DNA of 64,000 bases from Muribaculaceae bacterium (GTDB lineage Bacteria; Bacteroidota; Bacteroidia; Bacteroidales; Muribaculaceae). The DNA is taken from the NCBI GenBank assembly GCA_017548365.1, contig JAFZAC010000035.1:1-64000 (forward strand). Reading direction: 5' to 3'. Under the pieces are notes generated by a model. That model saw only the letters and a list, made by a program, of their open reading frames with translations. It was not told where the DNA came from and made no database searches. Both the position numbers and the translations under genes were made by a program. Shown piece after piece: positions 7,457 to 17,385 of the stretch (positions are counted from its first letter, which is position 1; each line of letters begins with the position of its first letter).

Positions 7457-9049
7457 ATGACTTACAAATATGACTACCTGATAATCGGGTCGGGTGTTGC
7501 TGGAATGAGCTTCGCCCTTAAGGTGGCTGGAACTGGAAAGGTTGCTCTCGTGTGCAAGAGTACTCTCGATGAGGCCAACACCGACCTTGCTCAAGGTGGC
7601 GTGGCAAGCGTCACCAATCTTGAAATTGATAATTTTGAGAAGCATATCCACGACACCATGGTGGCTGGCGACTGGCTCAGCGACCCCAAAGCAGTGGAGC
7701 AGGTCGTAACACAAGCCCCTTCACAAATTAAAGCCCTGATTGACTGGGGAGTGGATTTCGATAAGAACGAGAAAGGCGAATTCGACCTTCATCGCGAGGG
7801 TGGTCACAGTGAGTTCCGCATCCTCCACCATGCCGACAATACTGGCCATGAGATTCAGCAGTCGCTCATTGAAGCTGTTAAAGCCCATGAGAATATCGAC
7901 ATTTTTGACAACCATTTTGCCGTCGAAATCCTAACTCAACACCACTTGGGCAAAATAGTGACACGCCGCACACCCGACATCCAGTGCTATGGCGCTTATG
8001 TTCTGAATCAGGCAACAGGCAAAGTTGACACTTTCCTGTCTAGACTCACATGTATGGCAACTGGCGGTGCTGGCGCTGTTTATAACACTACCACCAATCC
8101 ACTTATCGCAACTGGCGATGGTATAGCCATGGTATACCGTGCTAAAGGTACCGTTCAAGACATGGAGTTCATCCAGTTCCACCCCACAGCTTTGTACCAT
8201 CCTGGCGACCGTCCCGCCTTTCTCATCACCGAGGCGATGCGCGGATATGGAGGTGTGCTCCGTAACCTTGCAGGAGAGGAGTTCATGCACAAATATGATC
8301 CACGACTTTCGCTCGCGCCACGCGACGTGGTGGCTCGTGCTATCGACAGCGAGATGAAGCAACGCGGCGAGGACCATGTGTACCTTGATGTAACGCACAA
8401 AGACCCTGAAGAGACCAAGCACCACTTCCCCAACATTTACAAGCATTGTCTTGACATTGGCATAGACATCACCAAGGAATATATACCTGTTGTGCCTGCT
8501 GCTCACTACCTGTGTGGAGGCATCAAGGTTGACCTCAACGCTTGTTCGTCGATAGAGCGCCTCTACGCTGTGGGCGAATGCTCTTGCACGGGTCTTCATG
8601 GTGGCAATCGCCTTGCCAGCAATTCACTTATCGAGGCTGTTGTCTATGCCGATGCAGCTGCAAAGCATGCCCTTAAATGCCGCAACCACTATGACTTCCG
8701 CACCGATATCCCCGAGTGGGACGACAAGGGCACACAACATCCCGAGGAAATGGTGCTCATTAGCCAGAGCGAAAAAGAGGTTGAAGAGATTATGAGCGCC
8801 TATGTAGGCATCGTGCGCAGCAATCTGCGTCTGGACCGTGCTTGGAACCGCCTTGACATCCTTTATCAAGAAACCGAGAAACTCTTCAAGGAGAGTACCG
8901 TGAGCCGACGCATCTGTGAGCTGCGCAACGTCATCAATGTGGGTTACCTTATCATGCGCCAAGCCAAGGAACGCAAAGAGTCGCGCGGCCTTCACTACAC
9001 CGTCGATTATCCTCCTAAACCCAAGAGCGAAGAAGACCTGAAATTGTAA
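7457..9049 (+). CDS. nadB: L-aspartate oxidase
   Basis: A 530-residue FAD enzyme that oxidises aspartate to iminoaspartate, the first step of de novo NAD synthesis. The dinucleotide-binding loop G11-S-G-V-A-G16 is at the N-terminus, followed by LAQGGVASV, the substrate-binding HREGGHSEFRILH segment, MEFIQFHPTAL and the capping-domain sequence GGIKVDLNACSSIERLYAVGE. The C-terminal helical domain has the conserved ESRGLHYTVDYP. The length and motifs fit NadB rather than succinate dehydrogenase. NadA and NadC are not in the window. No promoter box is evident in the short gap after PBP1A, and the glutaminyl cyclase gene follows after 36 bases. Confidence 0.95.
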   Translation: MTYKYDYLIIGSGVAGMSFALKVAGTGKVALVCKSTLDEANTDLAQGGVASVTNLEIDNFEKHIHDTMVAGDWLSDPKAVEQVVTQAPSQIKALIDWGVDFDKNEKGEFDLHREGGHSEFRILHHADNTGHEIQQSLIEAVKAHENIDIFDNHFAVEILTQHHLGKIVTRRTPDIQCYGAYVLNQATGKVDTFLSRLTCMATGGAGAVYNTTTNPLIATGDGIAMVYRAKGTVQDMEFIQFHPTALYHPGDRPAFLITEAMRGYGGVLRNLAGEEFMHKYDPRLSLAPRDVVARAIDSEMKQRGEDHVYLDVTHKDPEETKHHFPNIYKHCLDIGIDITKEYIPVVPAAHYLCGGIKVDLNACSSIERLYAVGECSCTGLHGGNRLASNSLIEAVVYADAAAKHALKCRNHYDFRTDIPEWDDKGTQHPEEMVLISQSEKEVEEIMSAYVGIVRSNLRLDRAWNRLDILYQETEKLFKESTVSRRICELRNVINVGYLIMRQAKERKESRGLHYTVDYPPKPKSEEDLKL

Positions 9050-9085
9050 GTGTTATGTATTTAGTGCTTGAGTTATTTTTAAACA

Positions 9086-10072
9086 ATGATTGATATGAGA
9101 TTTTCCAAGTTTTTTATGCTTGCCATGGTCGCTGTAATGGTTAGTTGCGCTAGTTGCAAGTCGCAGCAAAACAGCTCTAATAGCGCTTCAAGCGAGGAAC
9201 TCACAACATCGCCGGCTGTAGACTTCAACGGCAGCAATGCCTACAACTTAGTAAAAAAGCAATGCGATTTTGGACCTAGAGTGCCAGGCTCACCAGCCCA
9301 CAGCAAGTGCGCAGAGTGGCTAGAACAGGAATTGAAGCAGTATTGCGACAGCACTATTGTGCAAGAAGGAAGTGTTACAACATTTGACGGGAAAAAACTC
9401 AATATCAAGAACTTTATAGGAATAACAAACCCATCCTGCGAGACGCGAATCTTGCTACTGTCACACTGGGACTGCCGTCCATGGGCCGACAATGATCCTG
9501 ACCCATCCAAGCACAAAGAGCCCGTGATGGGCGCCAACGATGGAGCAAGTGGCGTTGCCGTGCTTCTTGAGTTGGCTCGTCTCATGAAAGAAAAAAAACC
9601 ATCAATAGGGGTCGACATCCTTCTTGTTGACGCCGAAGATTGGGGCACCGATGGAGATGAAGACTCATGGGCACTGGGCACTCAATATTGGGCAAATAAT
9701 CAGCATGTTGACAACTACTCGCCACGATTTGGCATTCTACTTGACATGGTGGGAGCAAAGGGAGCAAAATTCAACAAGGAATTGATGTCGTTACAATATG
9801 CTCCCAATGTGGTGAACGAAGTGTGGAACATCGCTCAGCAAAGCGGTTACGGATCCTATTTCGACAACAACAATGGAGGAGCTATCACCGACGACCACAT
9901 TGTGGTTAACAAAGCAGGCATCAAGTGCATAGACATAATCGACATGCGTGAGGATGGGGACTCTGGATTCTTCGACGGATGGCACACCACGGGCGACACT
10001 CTCGACAAAATCGATTCCGCCGTCCTTAAAGTCGTGGGACAGACTGTCGCCAACGTTATTTACAGCTACTAA
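9086..10072 (+). CDS. glutaminyl-peptide cyclotransferase-like lipoprotein (M28 family)
   Basis: A 328-residue protein with a lipoprotein signal (lipobox ending at C21, MVSC) and an M28 zinc-hydrolase fold. The segments SHWDCRPWADNDPDP (H127-D129), GANDGASG (D152), LVDAEDWG (E184, D185) and GWHTTGDTLDKID near the C-terminus match the type II-like glutaminyl cyclases described from Porphyromonas and Prevotella, which turn N-terminal glutamine of exported proteins into pyroglutamate. An aminopeptidase activity is the alternative. Start could be the ATG at 9086 or 9095. It sits 36 bases after nadB and converges on the acyltransferase gene at 10085. Confidence 0.85.
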   Translation: MIDMRFSKFFMLAMVAVMVSCASCKSQQNSSNSASSEELTTSPAVDFNGSNAYNLVKKQCDFGPRVPGSPAHSKCAEWLEQELKQYCDSTIVQEGSVTTFDGKKLNIKNFIGITNPSCETRILLLSHWDCRPWADNDPDPSKHKEPVMGANDGASGVAVLLELARLMKEKKPSIGVDILLVDAEDWGTDGDEDSWALGTQYWANNQHVDNYSPRFGILLDMVGAKGAKFNKELMSLQYAPNVVNEVWNIAQQSGYGSYFDNNNGGAITDDHIVVNKAGIKCIDIIDMREDGDSGFFDGWHTTGDTLDKIDSAVLKVVGQTVANVIYSY

Positions 10073-10084
10073 TCATTAATCCTG

Positions 10085-11149
10085 TCAATGCGAAAACCTT
10101 AGCCATCCTAAGTTTCTACGTTTCTCAACACATAGTATCGCAAAAGCTATAAGCGACGATATCGACAACGTGAGGGTGAAGAGTACAAACAATTCACTGC
10201 CAGTATCGATTCTCATTCCCATTGTCCTAAAATAACGAGCAATTACATAAGCGATAGAGTTGTGACAACAATAAATTATTACCGATAACGACCGCATTGT
10301 TATTGTATCAAAGCTGTAACAATGCGGTTTACTTTGACCCAAATGCATAAATAGGCACAAACACAAAGGCGGCATCAGGAAAAAGCAATCGTCCTTTATC
10401 ACCAAACAAAAATGTTTAGTCATGAAAAATTCTCCATACAAACATATTGCCAAGAGCAGAATAGCGACTTTGAGCGTTGATTGTCGAACTTGAAATTTGT
10501 TCTGTGCCATTAATTTGCCAATCGCCACAAACAGGATTGCCATAGGAAAGCTATTGTAAGGCTCTGTGAAGAAGAAACAATATTTATGATACAATCTATC
10601 GAAATAAGGTATTTTATCGCATAAATGGTAATAGTTGGAAACAAGGCAGCATCCCACATATACCAATACTCCCAATACAATTATCCATCGGTCTTTCACC
10701 TTTTGCTCCGCCAAATACCAAACTATAAATGTCCCAATTAGCGACGCCATCAAGAACCACGAAGCCTTGAACGTGCTTCCAAAGAAGAACCCCCTCACTA
10801 TATCGATAACTGTGAATATGTTCACATTCGAACACCACCCCCTGTGATCAATAGTCACAGGCAGAAGCACAACAAACCAGAACAGATAGAGCGCAAGAAT
10901 TCGTTTCGCAAATTTGAAAAAAGCTTGCTTGCGCAACTGGTGCGACTGTAGCTCTCCTTGTCTCGAGAAAAACAGATAAGAAGATATCATGAAAAACAAG
11001 GGCACTGCTATTCGGAATACAGGACGCAAGACAAATCCTGTGTGCGACAAATGAATTCCCGCCACAAGCACAGCGAGAACAAGCTTGAGAAAATCAAACT
11101 TGTTACCATTAACTTTTATGTACTCATTGCTTGTTATTGTATTCTCCAT
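10085..11149 (-). CDS. acyltransferase family 3 membrane protein
   Basis: A 354-residue multi-spanning protein of the acyltransferase_3 family, which transfers acetyl or other acyl groups to surface sugars. The first helix carries FDFLKLVLAVLVAGIH with the family histidine, and PLFFMISSYLFF follows as the second characteristic segment; about ten hydrophobic helices are visible. It opens the polysaccharide locus, so O-acetylation of the exported polymer is likely (inference). The start at 11149 is supported by a minus-strand TAATTTTG box 28 bases upstream at 11177-11184, divergent from the flippase promoter. Confidence 0.85.
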   Translation of the reverse strand: MENTITSNEYIKVNGNKFDFLKLVLAVLVAGIHLSHTGFVLRPVFRIAVPLFFMISSYLFFSRQGELQSHQLRKQAFFKFAKRILALYLFWFVVLLPVTIDHRGWCSNVNIFTVIDIVRGFFFGSTFKASWFLMASLIGTFIVWYLAEQKVKDRWIIVLGVLVYVGCCLVSNYYHLCDKIPYFDRLYHKYCFFFTEPYNSFPMAILFVAIGKLMAQNKFQVRQSTLKVAILLLAICLYGEFFMTKHFCLVIKDDCFFLMPPLCLCLFMHLGQSKPHCYSFDTITMRSLSVIIYCCHNSIAYVIARYFRTMGMRIDTGSELFVLFTLTLSISSLIAFAILCVEKRRNLGWLRFSH

Positions 11150-11176
11150 ATGGATAAACCATGTGTTTTAGGATTG

Positions 11177-11184
11177 CAAAATTA
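11177..11184 (-). promoter_or_regulatory. -7 promoter box of the acyltransferase gene
   Basis: CAAAATTA reads TAATTTTG on the minus strand, 28 bases before the ATG at 11149. Confidence 0.6.
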
Positions 11185-11290
11185 CTTCTTTTTGTCATAA
11201 ATACTGCAAATAGCCGTAAAAAAGAATCGAGGAAGCCCTTCGATACTGCTTTTTTTCTATGTTACAACGTCAAATCTAAAAAAATCTATG

Positions 11291-11298
11291 TAATTTTG
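11291..11298 (+). promoter_or_regulatory. -7 promoter box at the head of the polysaccharide operon
   Basis: TAATTTTG lies 26 bases before the TTG start of the flippase gene at 11324. It is the last clear promoter box before 17385, so the next genes are probably one transcript. Confidence 0.6.
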
Positions 11299-11323
11299 CA
11301 CCGCTTTATAAAATAGAGAATAA

Positions 11324-12760
11324 TTGTCAGCTGCAAGAACACAAGAGCGCACATCCAAGTTCTTGAAGGATTTGGGAATATATGCCATCGGAAATCTGGG
11401 GGCCAAGATCATCACATTTGCGATGATCGCGGTCTACACGCACTATGTCAGCAAGAGCGATTTGGGCTACTATGACTTGTGCCTTACGGTCATTTTCCTG
11501 ATTATCCCTTTCATCACGCTGCAGTTGCGCGACGGAGCCTTCCGTTTCCTGCTCGAAACACAAGAGAATGACCAGCGAAGCAAGATTATTTCTTTTATCT
11601 ATAAAACGCTTGTTTCCAGCACGATGATATCACTTGTGATAGCTGTGACGCTCGCAATGTTCACAAGCATCAATCACATTTGGTACTGCTTCGCATTGCT
11701 CATCATGATGTCGTTCTTCGAGGTCATCACACAAGTAGCTCGCGGCCTGGGGAACAACGTAGAATTTGTTGCCACAGGCATTATTTCAGCTTTAGGGATA
11801 TTACTTTTCAGCGTAGTGTTTGTGATTATTCTCCCTTGGGGCATTACAGGTATCTTCATCGCTAATATCCTGGCACGAGCACTTGCTCTGGTCTATCTGG
11901 AATTACGTTTAAAGATTATTGCCACCTACTTCAAGTTTAACATCAACATTAAGCAGGTGGCACGCGACCTCATCAAGTATTCACTGCCGTTATTGCCTGG
12001 CTCCTTGTGCTGGTGGCTCACTGGCAGCAGCGACCGCTGGTTTATTAGCTACTTCCTCAATCTTGAGGTGAATGGCGTTTATGCGGTAGCTTTCCGTTTT
12101 AATAGCATTATACTCATTATTTCCACCATCTTCTACCAGGCTTGGCAGGAAACTGCTATATTGCAGTATAACAGCCCCGACCGCAACAAGTTCTTCTCCA
12201 AGATGTTCAATTCCTACATAGGGATTCAGGCAATCTTGATTACAGCCTATGCCTTCTCGCTTAAAATCATTTATCCATTCATAATTGATGAGAAATTTCA
12301 AGAGAGCGCCAACTATCTCTATCTCATGGGAATATCGGCTGTGTTTTTTGCATTGTCGGCGTTTTTCGACATGGGATATCAGTGTGCCAAGGACACATCT
12401 CGAACTCTGCCGGCAATTTTCTTGGCAGCGATAGTCAATATAGTGTTCAACTTCATTCTTGTTAAGAAAATTGGAGTTTATGGTGCCATAGCCACGTCAA
12501 TTATCACCTACTTGGTGCTCTTCCTCTACCGACTTCACGATATGAAACGCTACTTCAAACTCTCGTTCTTCCCCCGCACCATCATAGCAGCAATTATCAT
12601 TGTTTTGGGAATCATACCCTATAGCTTGTTCAACGCCTGGTGGCTACTGCTGGGCTACATGGTTGTCGCTTGTGTGCTAGCTCTCTATTCCATCTCTAAC
12701 GAGACACGTAATGAAATAAAAGGCATAATCCTCAAAAAATTAGGAGTTTTAAAACAATAA
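11324..12760 (+). CDS. oligosaccharide flippase (Wzx-like)
   Basis: A 478-residue MATE-like membrane protein of the polysaccharide biosynthesis family with about 12-14 helices, which flips lipid-linked repeat units to the periplasm. The first segment (LGIYAIGNLGAKIITFAMIAVYTHYVS) and the conserved SLPLLPGSLCWWLTGSSDRWFI region are typical Wzx signatures. The frame has no ATG until well inside the first helix, so translation most likely begins at the TTG at 11324, which also fits the promoter box at 11291. It heads a run with wza-, wzc- and wzy-like genes, consistent with a Wzx/Wzy-dependent pathway. Confidence 0.9.
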   Translation: MSAARTQERTSKFLKDLGIYAIGNLGAKIITFAMIAVYTHYVSKSDLGYYDLCLTVIFLIIPFITLQLRDGAFRFLLETQENDQRSKIISFIYKTLVSSTMISLVIAVTLAMFTSINHIWYCFALLIMMSFFEVITQVARGLGNNVEFVATGIISALGILLFSVVFVIILPWGITGIFIANILARALALVYLELRLKIIATYFKFNINIKQVARDLIKYSLPLLPGSLCWWLTGSSDRWFISYFLNLEVNGVYAVAFRFNSIILIISTIFYQAWQETAILQYNSPDRNKFFSKMFNSYIGIQAILITAYAFSLKIIYPFIIDEKFQESANYLYLMGISAVFFALSAFFDMGYQCAKDTSRTLPAIFLAAIVNIVFNFILVKKIGVYGAIATSIITYLVLFLYRLHDMKRYFKLSFFPRTIIAAIIIVLGIIPYSLFNAWWLLLGYMVVACVLALYSISNETRNEIKGIILKKLGVLKQ

Positions 12761-12823
12761 TAGTAGCAAACAAACGTTAAATTTAAATATAGTAGCTATA
12801 TATTTATAAATATATCAAAATAC

Positions 12824-13633
12824 ATGAACATCAAGAATTTAATGATATTTGCAGTGATGGCACTTGCATTGACAAGCTGCAAAACTGCTACCGAGAACAC
12901 TCTTTCCTACTTCCGCAATCTGGGCGACGCACCCAGCGGAGTGATGCCACAAGGCAGTGGCTATGAGATAAAAATCGCTCCCGAAGACGAGCTGTCGATT
13001 GTTATCTCCTCGGCAGTGCCCGAGGCTACAGCAATGTACAACCAACTACAAGCCAACACTGCCCGACGCGGAGATTATAGCACCCAACCCGCTCCACGAC
13101 TTCAAACTTATATCGTTAACAAGCAAGGCGACATCATGATGCCAATCCTTGGAAAGCTCAATGTGGCAGGAAAAACCACCAGCGAAATAGAGCAGATGAT
13201 TACCGCACGATTGGATGCAACTGTCAAAGACCCCTTTGTCAGAGTGGAGCTTATGGGCTTCTATGTTAACGTGATGGGTGAAGTGCAAAATCCACACCGC
13301 ATTTATGTCAATTCTCAGAGGTACACACTTCTCGATGCACTTAGCGAGGCAGGTGACTTGACCGAGTATGGAGAACGCAGCAAAGTAATGGTCATTAGAG
13401 AAGAAGACGGCAAGCAGATGTATCACCGCTTGGACCTCTCCGACAACAACATCTTCTCCTCTCCCTACTTCTACCTGCAGCAGAACGATGTTGTATATGT
13501 CGAGCCCAACCAGATACGTATCGACAACTCCAAATACAACCAAAACAACGCCTACAAACTCACCGTTGTCTCTACCATCGTAAGTGCAGCTTCGGTGATC
13601 GCATCGCTGATAATTGCAGTAGCAGTAAAATAA
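12824..13633 (+). CDS. polysaccharide export lipoprotein (Wza-like)
   Basis: A 269-residue outer-membrane export protein. It has a lipoprotein signal with lipobox ALTSC at about residue 19, a Poly_export domain beginning near 48 (YEIKIAPEDELSIVI), and one SLBB domain around 150-225 (VNVMGEVQNPHRIYV, then YTLLDALSEAGDL). A hydrophobic C-terminal helix (VVSTIVSAASVIASLIIAVAV) would act as the outer-membrane span. It forms the export pore partner of the tyrosine kinase encoded 64 bases downstream. It is shorter than E. coli Wza, as is usual in Bacteroidetes. Confidence 0.92.
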   Translation: MNIKNLMIFAVMALALTSCKTATENTLSYFRNLGDAPSGVMPQGSGYEIKIAPEDELSIVISSAVPEATAMYNQLQANTARRGDYSTQPAPRLQTYIVNKQGDIMMPILGKLNVAGKTTSEIEQMITARLDATVKDPFVRVELMGFYVNVMGEVQNPHRIYVNSQRYTLLDALSEAGDLTEYGERSKVMVIREEDGKQMYHRLDLSDNNIFSSPYFYLQQNDVVYVEPNQIRIDNSKYNQNNAYKLTVVSTIVSAASVIASLIIAVAVK

Positions 13634-13697
13634 TCTAAACCCTCTTTTTCCACCCCTCTCATCAATCCTATTTCAACAATAGAATTCAATTAAAGAC

Positions 13698-16031
13698 ATG
13701 AGTAACAATCCCAGCGAAAACGACAATAGCATAAACAATTCTCAAGGAGAAAAGCTAATAGACTTTGGTAGTATTTTCAACAAGTACAAGCGTTACTGGT
13801 GGCTCTTTGTGCTGTCGCTCATAGCATGCATAGGCCTGGCTACTGTATTTTTGAAATATTCATTGCCCAAGTATTTGGTAGTCTCGACCATTCTTGTCGA
13901 CCAGGACGATGATGCCGGCAGCGCTGGAGCATCGTTGCTCAAGAGCCTATCGATAGGTGGGGGTGGCGCAAGTGTCGATGATGAAGTCGTGGTTATGGGC
14001 TCGCAGGAGATTTGCAACAAGATGGTTAAGGAGCTCAGGATTAACCGTCTTTACTACCAGCGCAAGAGCCTTCTCGACAGGACAGAACTCTACAAGAAGA
14101 CTCCTATTGAGATAGATGCACCCGACGAGGTGTTTGACACGCTATCAATTGGTATGACTTTCAAAGTCACCATCAAGGAAAACGGCAAGGTAGACATCAA
14201 GGTCAAGAAAGGTATGTTCAAAACACTTACCACACTCGAAGACAAGCTACTGCCAGTAAATGTGAGCACTAAATACGGCACATTTCAAGTGCGTGCCACC
14301 CAATATTTCAAGCCTGGCAAGGAAGTTGTGATAAATGCCAACATCAAAGGTAACCAGCTCCGCACCGAGGACATCATGAAAGACATGACAGTTAAAGTCC
14401 TTAACAAGAAGAGCAACGCCATCTACATGGATATAGAAATACCCAACATTGCTCGAGGCAAGGACATGCTCAACACTATGACCGAGCTATACAACAAGCG
14501 CGGACAGCAAGAAAAAGATGAGCAGGCTATAAATACAGCCAACTTCATCAAGGAGCGCCTAGGGCTTATCTACAATGATCTAACTGGCAGCGAAGCCGAA
14601 ATTGAGGCCTATAAAAAAGCTCACAACATGGCTGATGTGACTGTACAAACCAAAGCCAGCATAGCACGTCAGGAACAAGCCGACAACAAAATCGTAGCTC
14701 TAGAAGCACAATACAGAATTGTGGGCTTGATAAACGAGTTCATAAGCGATCCACGCAACAAGTATTCATATATTCCATTTGAGGCCGATTCAACTGCTGC
14801 ATCAGGGTCAATCAGAGCCTTTAACGAACTGGCTATGCGTAGAGCCGAGCTCGCAAAAAGCGCTAAGGGTGACAACGAAGCGCTCAAAGAGATAGACCAG
14901 CAACTCAACACAATGCGTGAGACCATACGCAAGGGAGTGAACAACACTCTCAACGCACTCAAAATACAAATTGACAAGGCCAACCAAGTGAGCAACGAGT
15001 CGCAAGGTGAAATGAACCAGGTTCCAACTCAAGAACGCGAGATGCGCGAGCTTTACCGCGAACAGGGTATCCAAAACGCGCTCTACACATTCCTATTGCA
15101 GAAACGCGAGGAAAACGCACTTGTACTTGCAGCTACTACTCCCAAGGGTAAAATAGTAGACCATGCCTACTCAAAGAGTAAACCCGTGGCTCCCAACATT
15201 CCCGTTGTACTTCTAATTGGCTTGCTTGCAGGACTCATGCTACCCATTCTGTTCCTCTACCTTAAGAATTTGTTCACCACCAAGTTCTCTACACAAGAAG
15301 AGCTACAAGACCTCACCAAGTCTCCTGTATTGGGCGAGATTTGCCACAACCGCCACCGCGATTCACTGGTTGTAAAACCAGGCAAGACTTCGTCGATTGT
15401 AGAACTCTTCCGCTTGCTGCGCAACAATGTCCAGTTCCTTATGACCAAGAAGGACGACAAGGTGGTACTTGTCACCTCATCAATCAGTGGTGAAGGTAAG
15501 TCGTTTGTGAGCACCAATCTCGCCTCATCATTCGCACTTCTGGGCAAGAGAGTGGCACTTGTTGGCATGGACATCCGTAGCCCTCAACTTGCCAATATGC
15601 TCAAGATAAGCGAAGCTCCCGGAGTGAGCAACTACTTGTCTAACTCCGACACCACTATCAACGACTTGGTTCAGCAGGTTCCCGATGTTGAAAACCTCAA
15701 TGTGATAGTAGCAGGTCCCATTCCGCCCAATCCATCAGAGCTGTTGCTGGGAGATCGCACTGCCAAGTTCTTTGATGAACTGCGCAACGAATTCGATATC
15801 ATCATTGTTGACTCGGCGCCAATAGCCATGGTGAGCGACACGTTCTCACTGGCAAAGTTTGGCGATGCAACCCTCTTTGTAACCCGTGCCAACCACACCA
15901 AGCGGAACCTCGTCAAGTATTTCAACGATGTAGTGACTCGCAAACAGTTGCAAAATGCCGCATTAGTGCTCAACGACAGCAACCCACGTCTTTCGGCAGG
16001 CTATGGTTACGGCTACGGCAAGGAGGATTAA
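13698..16031 (+). CDS. polysaccharide co-polymerase / bacterial tyrosine kinase (Wzc-like)
   Basis: A 777-residue fusion of a Wzz chain-length domain with a BY-kinase. Two membrane helices lie near residues 35-55 and 500-520; between them is a long periplasmic region with a coiled-coil section around 270-460. The cytoplasmic kinase has Walker A (SSISGEGKS, near 598), Walker A-prime (VALVGMDIRSP) and Walker B (IIIVDSAP). The C-terminus ends in a short tyrosine cluster (GYGYGYG), the usual autophosphorylation tail. It controls polymer length together with the Wza-like pore; the Wzy-like gene follows closely. Confidence 0.95.
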   Translation: MSNNPSENDNSINNSQGEKLIDFGSIFNKYKRYWWLFVLSLIACIGLATVFLKYSLPKYLVVSTILVDQDDDAGSAGASLLKSLSIGGGGASVDDEVVVMGSQEICNKMVKELRINRLYYQRKSLLDRTELYKKTPIEIDAPDEVFDTLSIGMTFKVTIKENGKVDIKVKKGMFKTLTTLEDKLLPVNVSTKYGTFQVRATQYFKPGKEVVINANIKGNQLRTEDIMKDMTVKVLNKKSNAIYMDIEIPNIARGKDMLNTMTELYNKRGQQEKDEQAINTANFIKERLGLIYNDLTGSEAEIEAYKKAHNMADVTVQTKASIARQEQADNKIVALEAQYRIVGLINEFISDPRNKYSYIPFEADSTAASGSIRAFNELAMRRAELAKSAKGDNEALKEIDQQLNTMRETIRKGVNNTLNALKIQIDKANQVSNESQGEMNQVPTQEREMRELYREQGIQNALYTFLLQKREENALVLAATTPKGKIVDHAYSKSKPVAPNIPVVLLIGLLAGLMLPILFLYLKNLFTTKFSTQEELQDLTKSPVLGEICHNRHRDSLVVKPGKTSSIVELFRLLRNNVQFLMTKKDDKVVLVTSSISGEGKSFVSTNLASSFALLGKRVALVGMDIRSPQLANMLKISEAPGVSNYLSNSDTTINDLVQQVPDVENLNVIVAGPIPPNPSELLLGDRTAKFFDELRNEFDIIIVDSAPIAMVSDTFSLAKFGDATLFVTRANHTKRNLVKYFNDVVTRKQLQNAALVLNDSNPRLSAGYGYGYGKED

Positions 16032-16086
16032 AATTGATCATTTAGAACACACTTTTTCAACTAACGATTATCAAGATGCCGGAATC

Positions 16087-17385
16087 ATGAAATTCGAGAC
16101 TCGATTCATCCTACAGCGACTCTTTTTCATTGGCTTCTGGCTTGCCACATGCACCGGCTTTGTGAGCGACTTTATTTGGGAACCCGAAACATTGGGCAGC
16201 CCATTACGCACAATGTCACAGCTTATAGTTGACTTAATATTGGTTTTCCTTACAATATGCACCATTCGCAAGAAGACTGATATCATTTTTATCGTAACTC
16301 TTGTAACTATAGCAGCTATCAGTGGTTTTATTGTCAATAACGACAGTATTGTTGCATGGATTAATGGGTTGAGATACTTTTTTCCTGTGATGTTCTTGCC
16401 ACCTATTCTACGCTATTTTTGGGCAACAGAATACCGCCACGACCTCTTTGTTAAGTCGCTCGACAAGCAGCTTTACATCTTCCTCTGGCTTCAGGTTCCA
16501 ACAGTTCTTTTCCAGTTTTTCAAGTATGGTGCGGGCGACTATGTGGGAGGCACTATGGGAGGATGGTTCTCTGGCATATTAAGCTTCTCTATCTACTATT
16601 CCTCTTTCTACCTGCTCAACAAGCGCATCGACCGTAACAACATCCTGCAGTCTCTTTACAAAAACTGGACTCTCATCTTCCTGCTTTTCCCTACATTCCT
16701 TAACGAGACAAAGATTAGCTTCGCCCTTATCATTGTCTATTTCATATTGCTTATGCCTATTGACCGCAAGTACATCATCCGCATGACTTTACTTGCACCA
16801 GTGGTCATTCTATTAGTCTCTATTGGCAGTTATTTCTATTCCTCAACAGTTGATGAGAGCCAAGGTAAACTAAAATTAGACCCTGAATTCTTTGAAGAAT
16901 ATCTTGATGCTGACCTTGACGACTTGGATAAGGCCATTGATTATGCCGAGAAGAACTATGACGAGACTTTCGATGTGCCTCGTTTCGCTAAATTTGCGAT
17001 TATTCCCATGGTGTTCAGTGCCTTGCCAGGCCACAACCTCATGGGGTTTGGTCTCACCCTTTTCAGGCATGGCGATATTGTAAAGGCATCCGATTTCTTT
17101 AACGAATATGACTGGCTTCTACAAGGCACTAACCCACAATTATTTGGCATCATCCTTCAGCTAGGTATCATTGGTACCATTTGGTATATTCTGTTTTTCT
17201 TGAGCCTTTTTATTATTAAACCTTCTTTATACCCAAAACGCAATCTCAATATGCAAGCCTACTTTATTCTTGCTTTTATAATTATATTGTTCTATTCCGA
17301 CTTTTGGTCATACCCTAACTTTAGCTTCATCATGTTCTCGTTTCTATTCATGTCATGGAAAAAGGATGGAAACAAAGTCAGTTAA
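16087..17385 (+). CDS. O-antigen/exopolysaccharide polymerase (Wzy-like)
   Basis: A 432-residue hydrophobic protein with about ten to twelve helices and a larger soluble loop near residues 255-330 rich in acidic residues. The layout is that of O-antigen ligase/polymerase proteins, and the position directly after wzx-, wza- and wzc-like genes supports a polymerase that joins repeat units. The sequence itself shows no decisive motif, so function rests on topology and context. The ATG at 16087 is used because the longer frame overlaps the kinase gene end. The last 8 bases overlap the stop end of the convergent GT2 gene. Confidence 0.75.
   Translation: MKFETRFILQRLFFIGFWLATCTGFVSDFIWEPETLGSPLRTMSQLIVDLILVFLTICTIRKKTDIIFIVTLVTIAAISGFIVNNDSIVAWINGLRYFFPVMFLPPILRYFWATEYRHDLFVKSLDKQLYIFLWLQVPTVLFQFFKYGAGDYVGGTMGGWFSGILSFSIYYSSFYLLNKRIDRNNILQSLYKNWTLIFLLFPTFLNETKISFALIIVYFILLMPIDRKYIIRMTLLAPVVILLVSIGSYFYSSTVDESQGKLKLDPEFFEEYLDADLDDLDKAIDYAEKNYDETFDVPRFAKFAIIPMVFSALPGHNLMGFGLTLFRHGDIVKASDFFNEYDWLLQGTNPQLFGIILQLGIIGTIWYILFFLSLFIIKPSLYPKRNLNMQAYFILAFIIILFYSDFWSYPNFSFIMFSFLFMSWKKDGNKVS

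Noticed and set aside
7931..8599. A 222-residue open frame antisense to nadB
   Set aside because: It lies wholly within the conserved nadB frame and has no promoter or recognisable domain.
16003..16086. Upstream start of the Wzy-like gene overlapping the kinase gene
   Set aside because: The extra 28 residues have no hydrophobic or family character; the ATG at 16087 starts just before the first helix.
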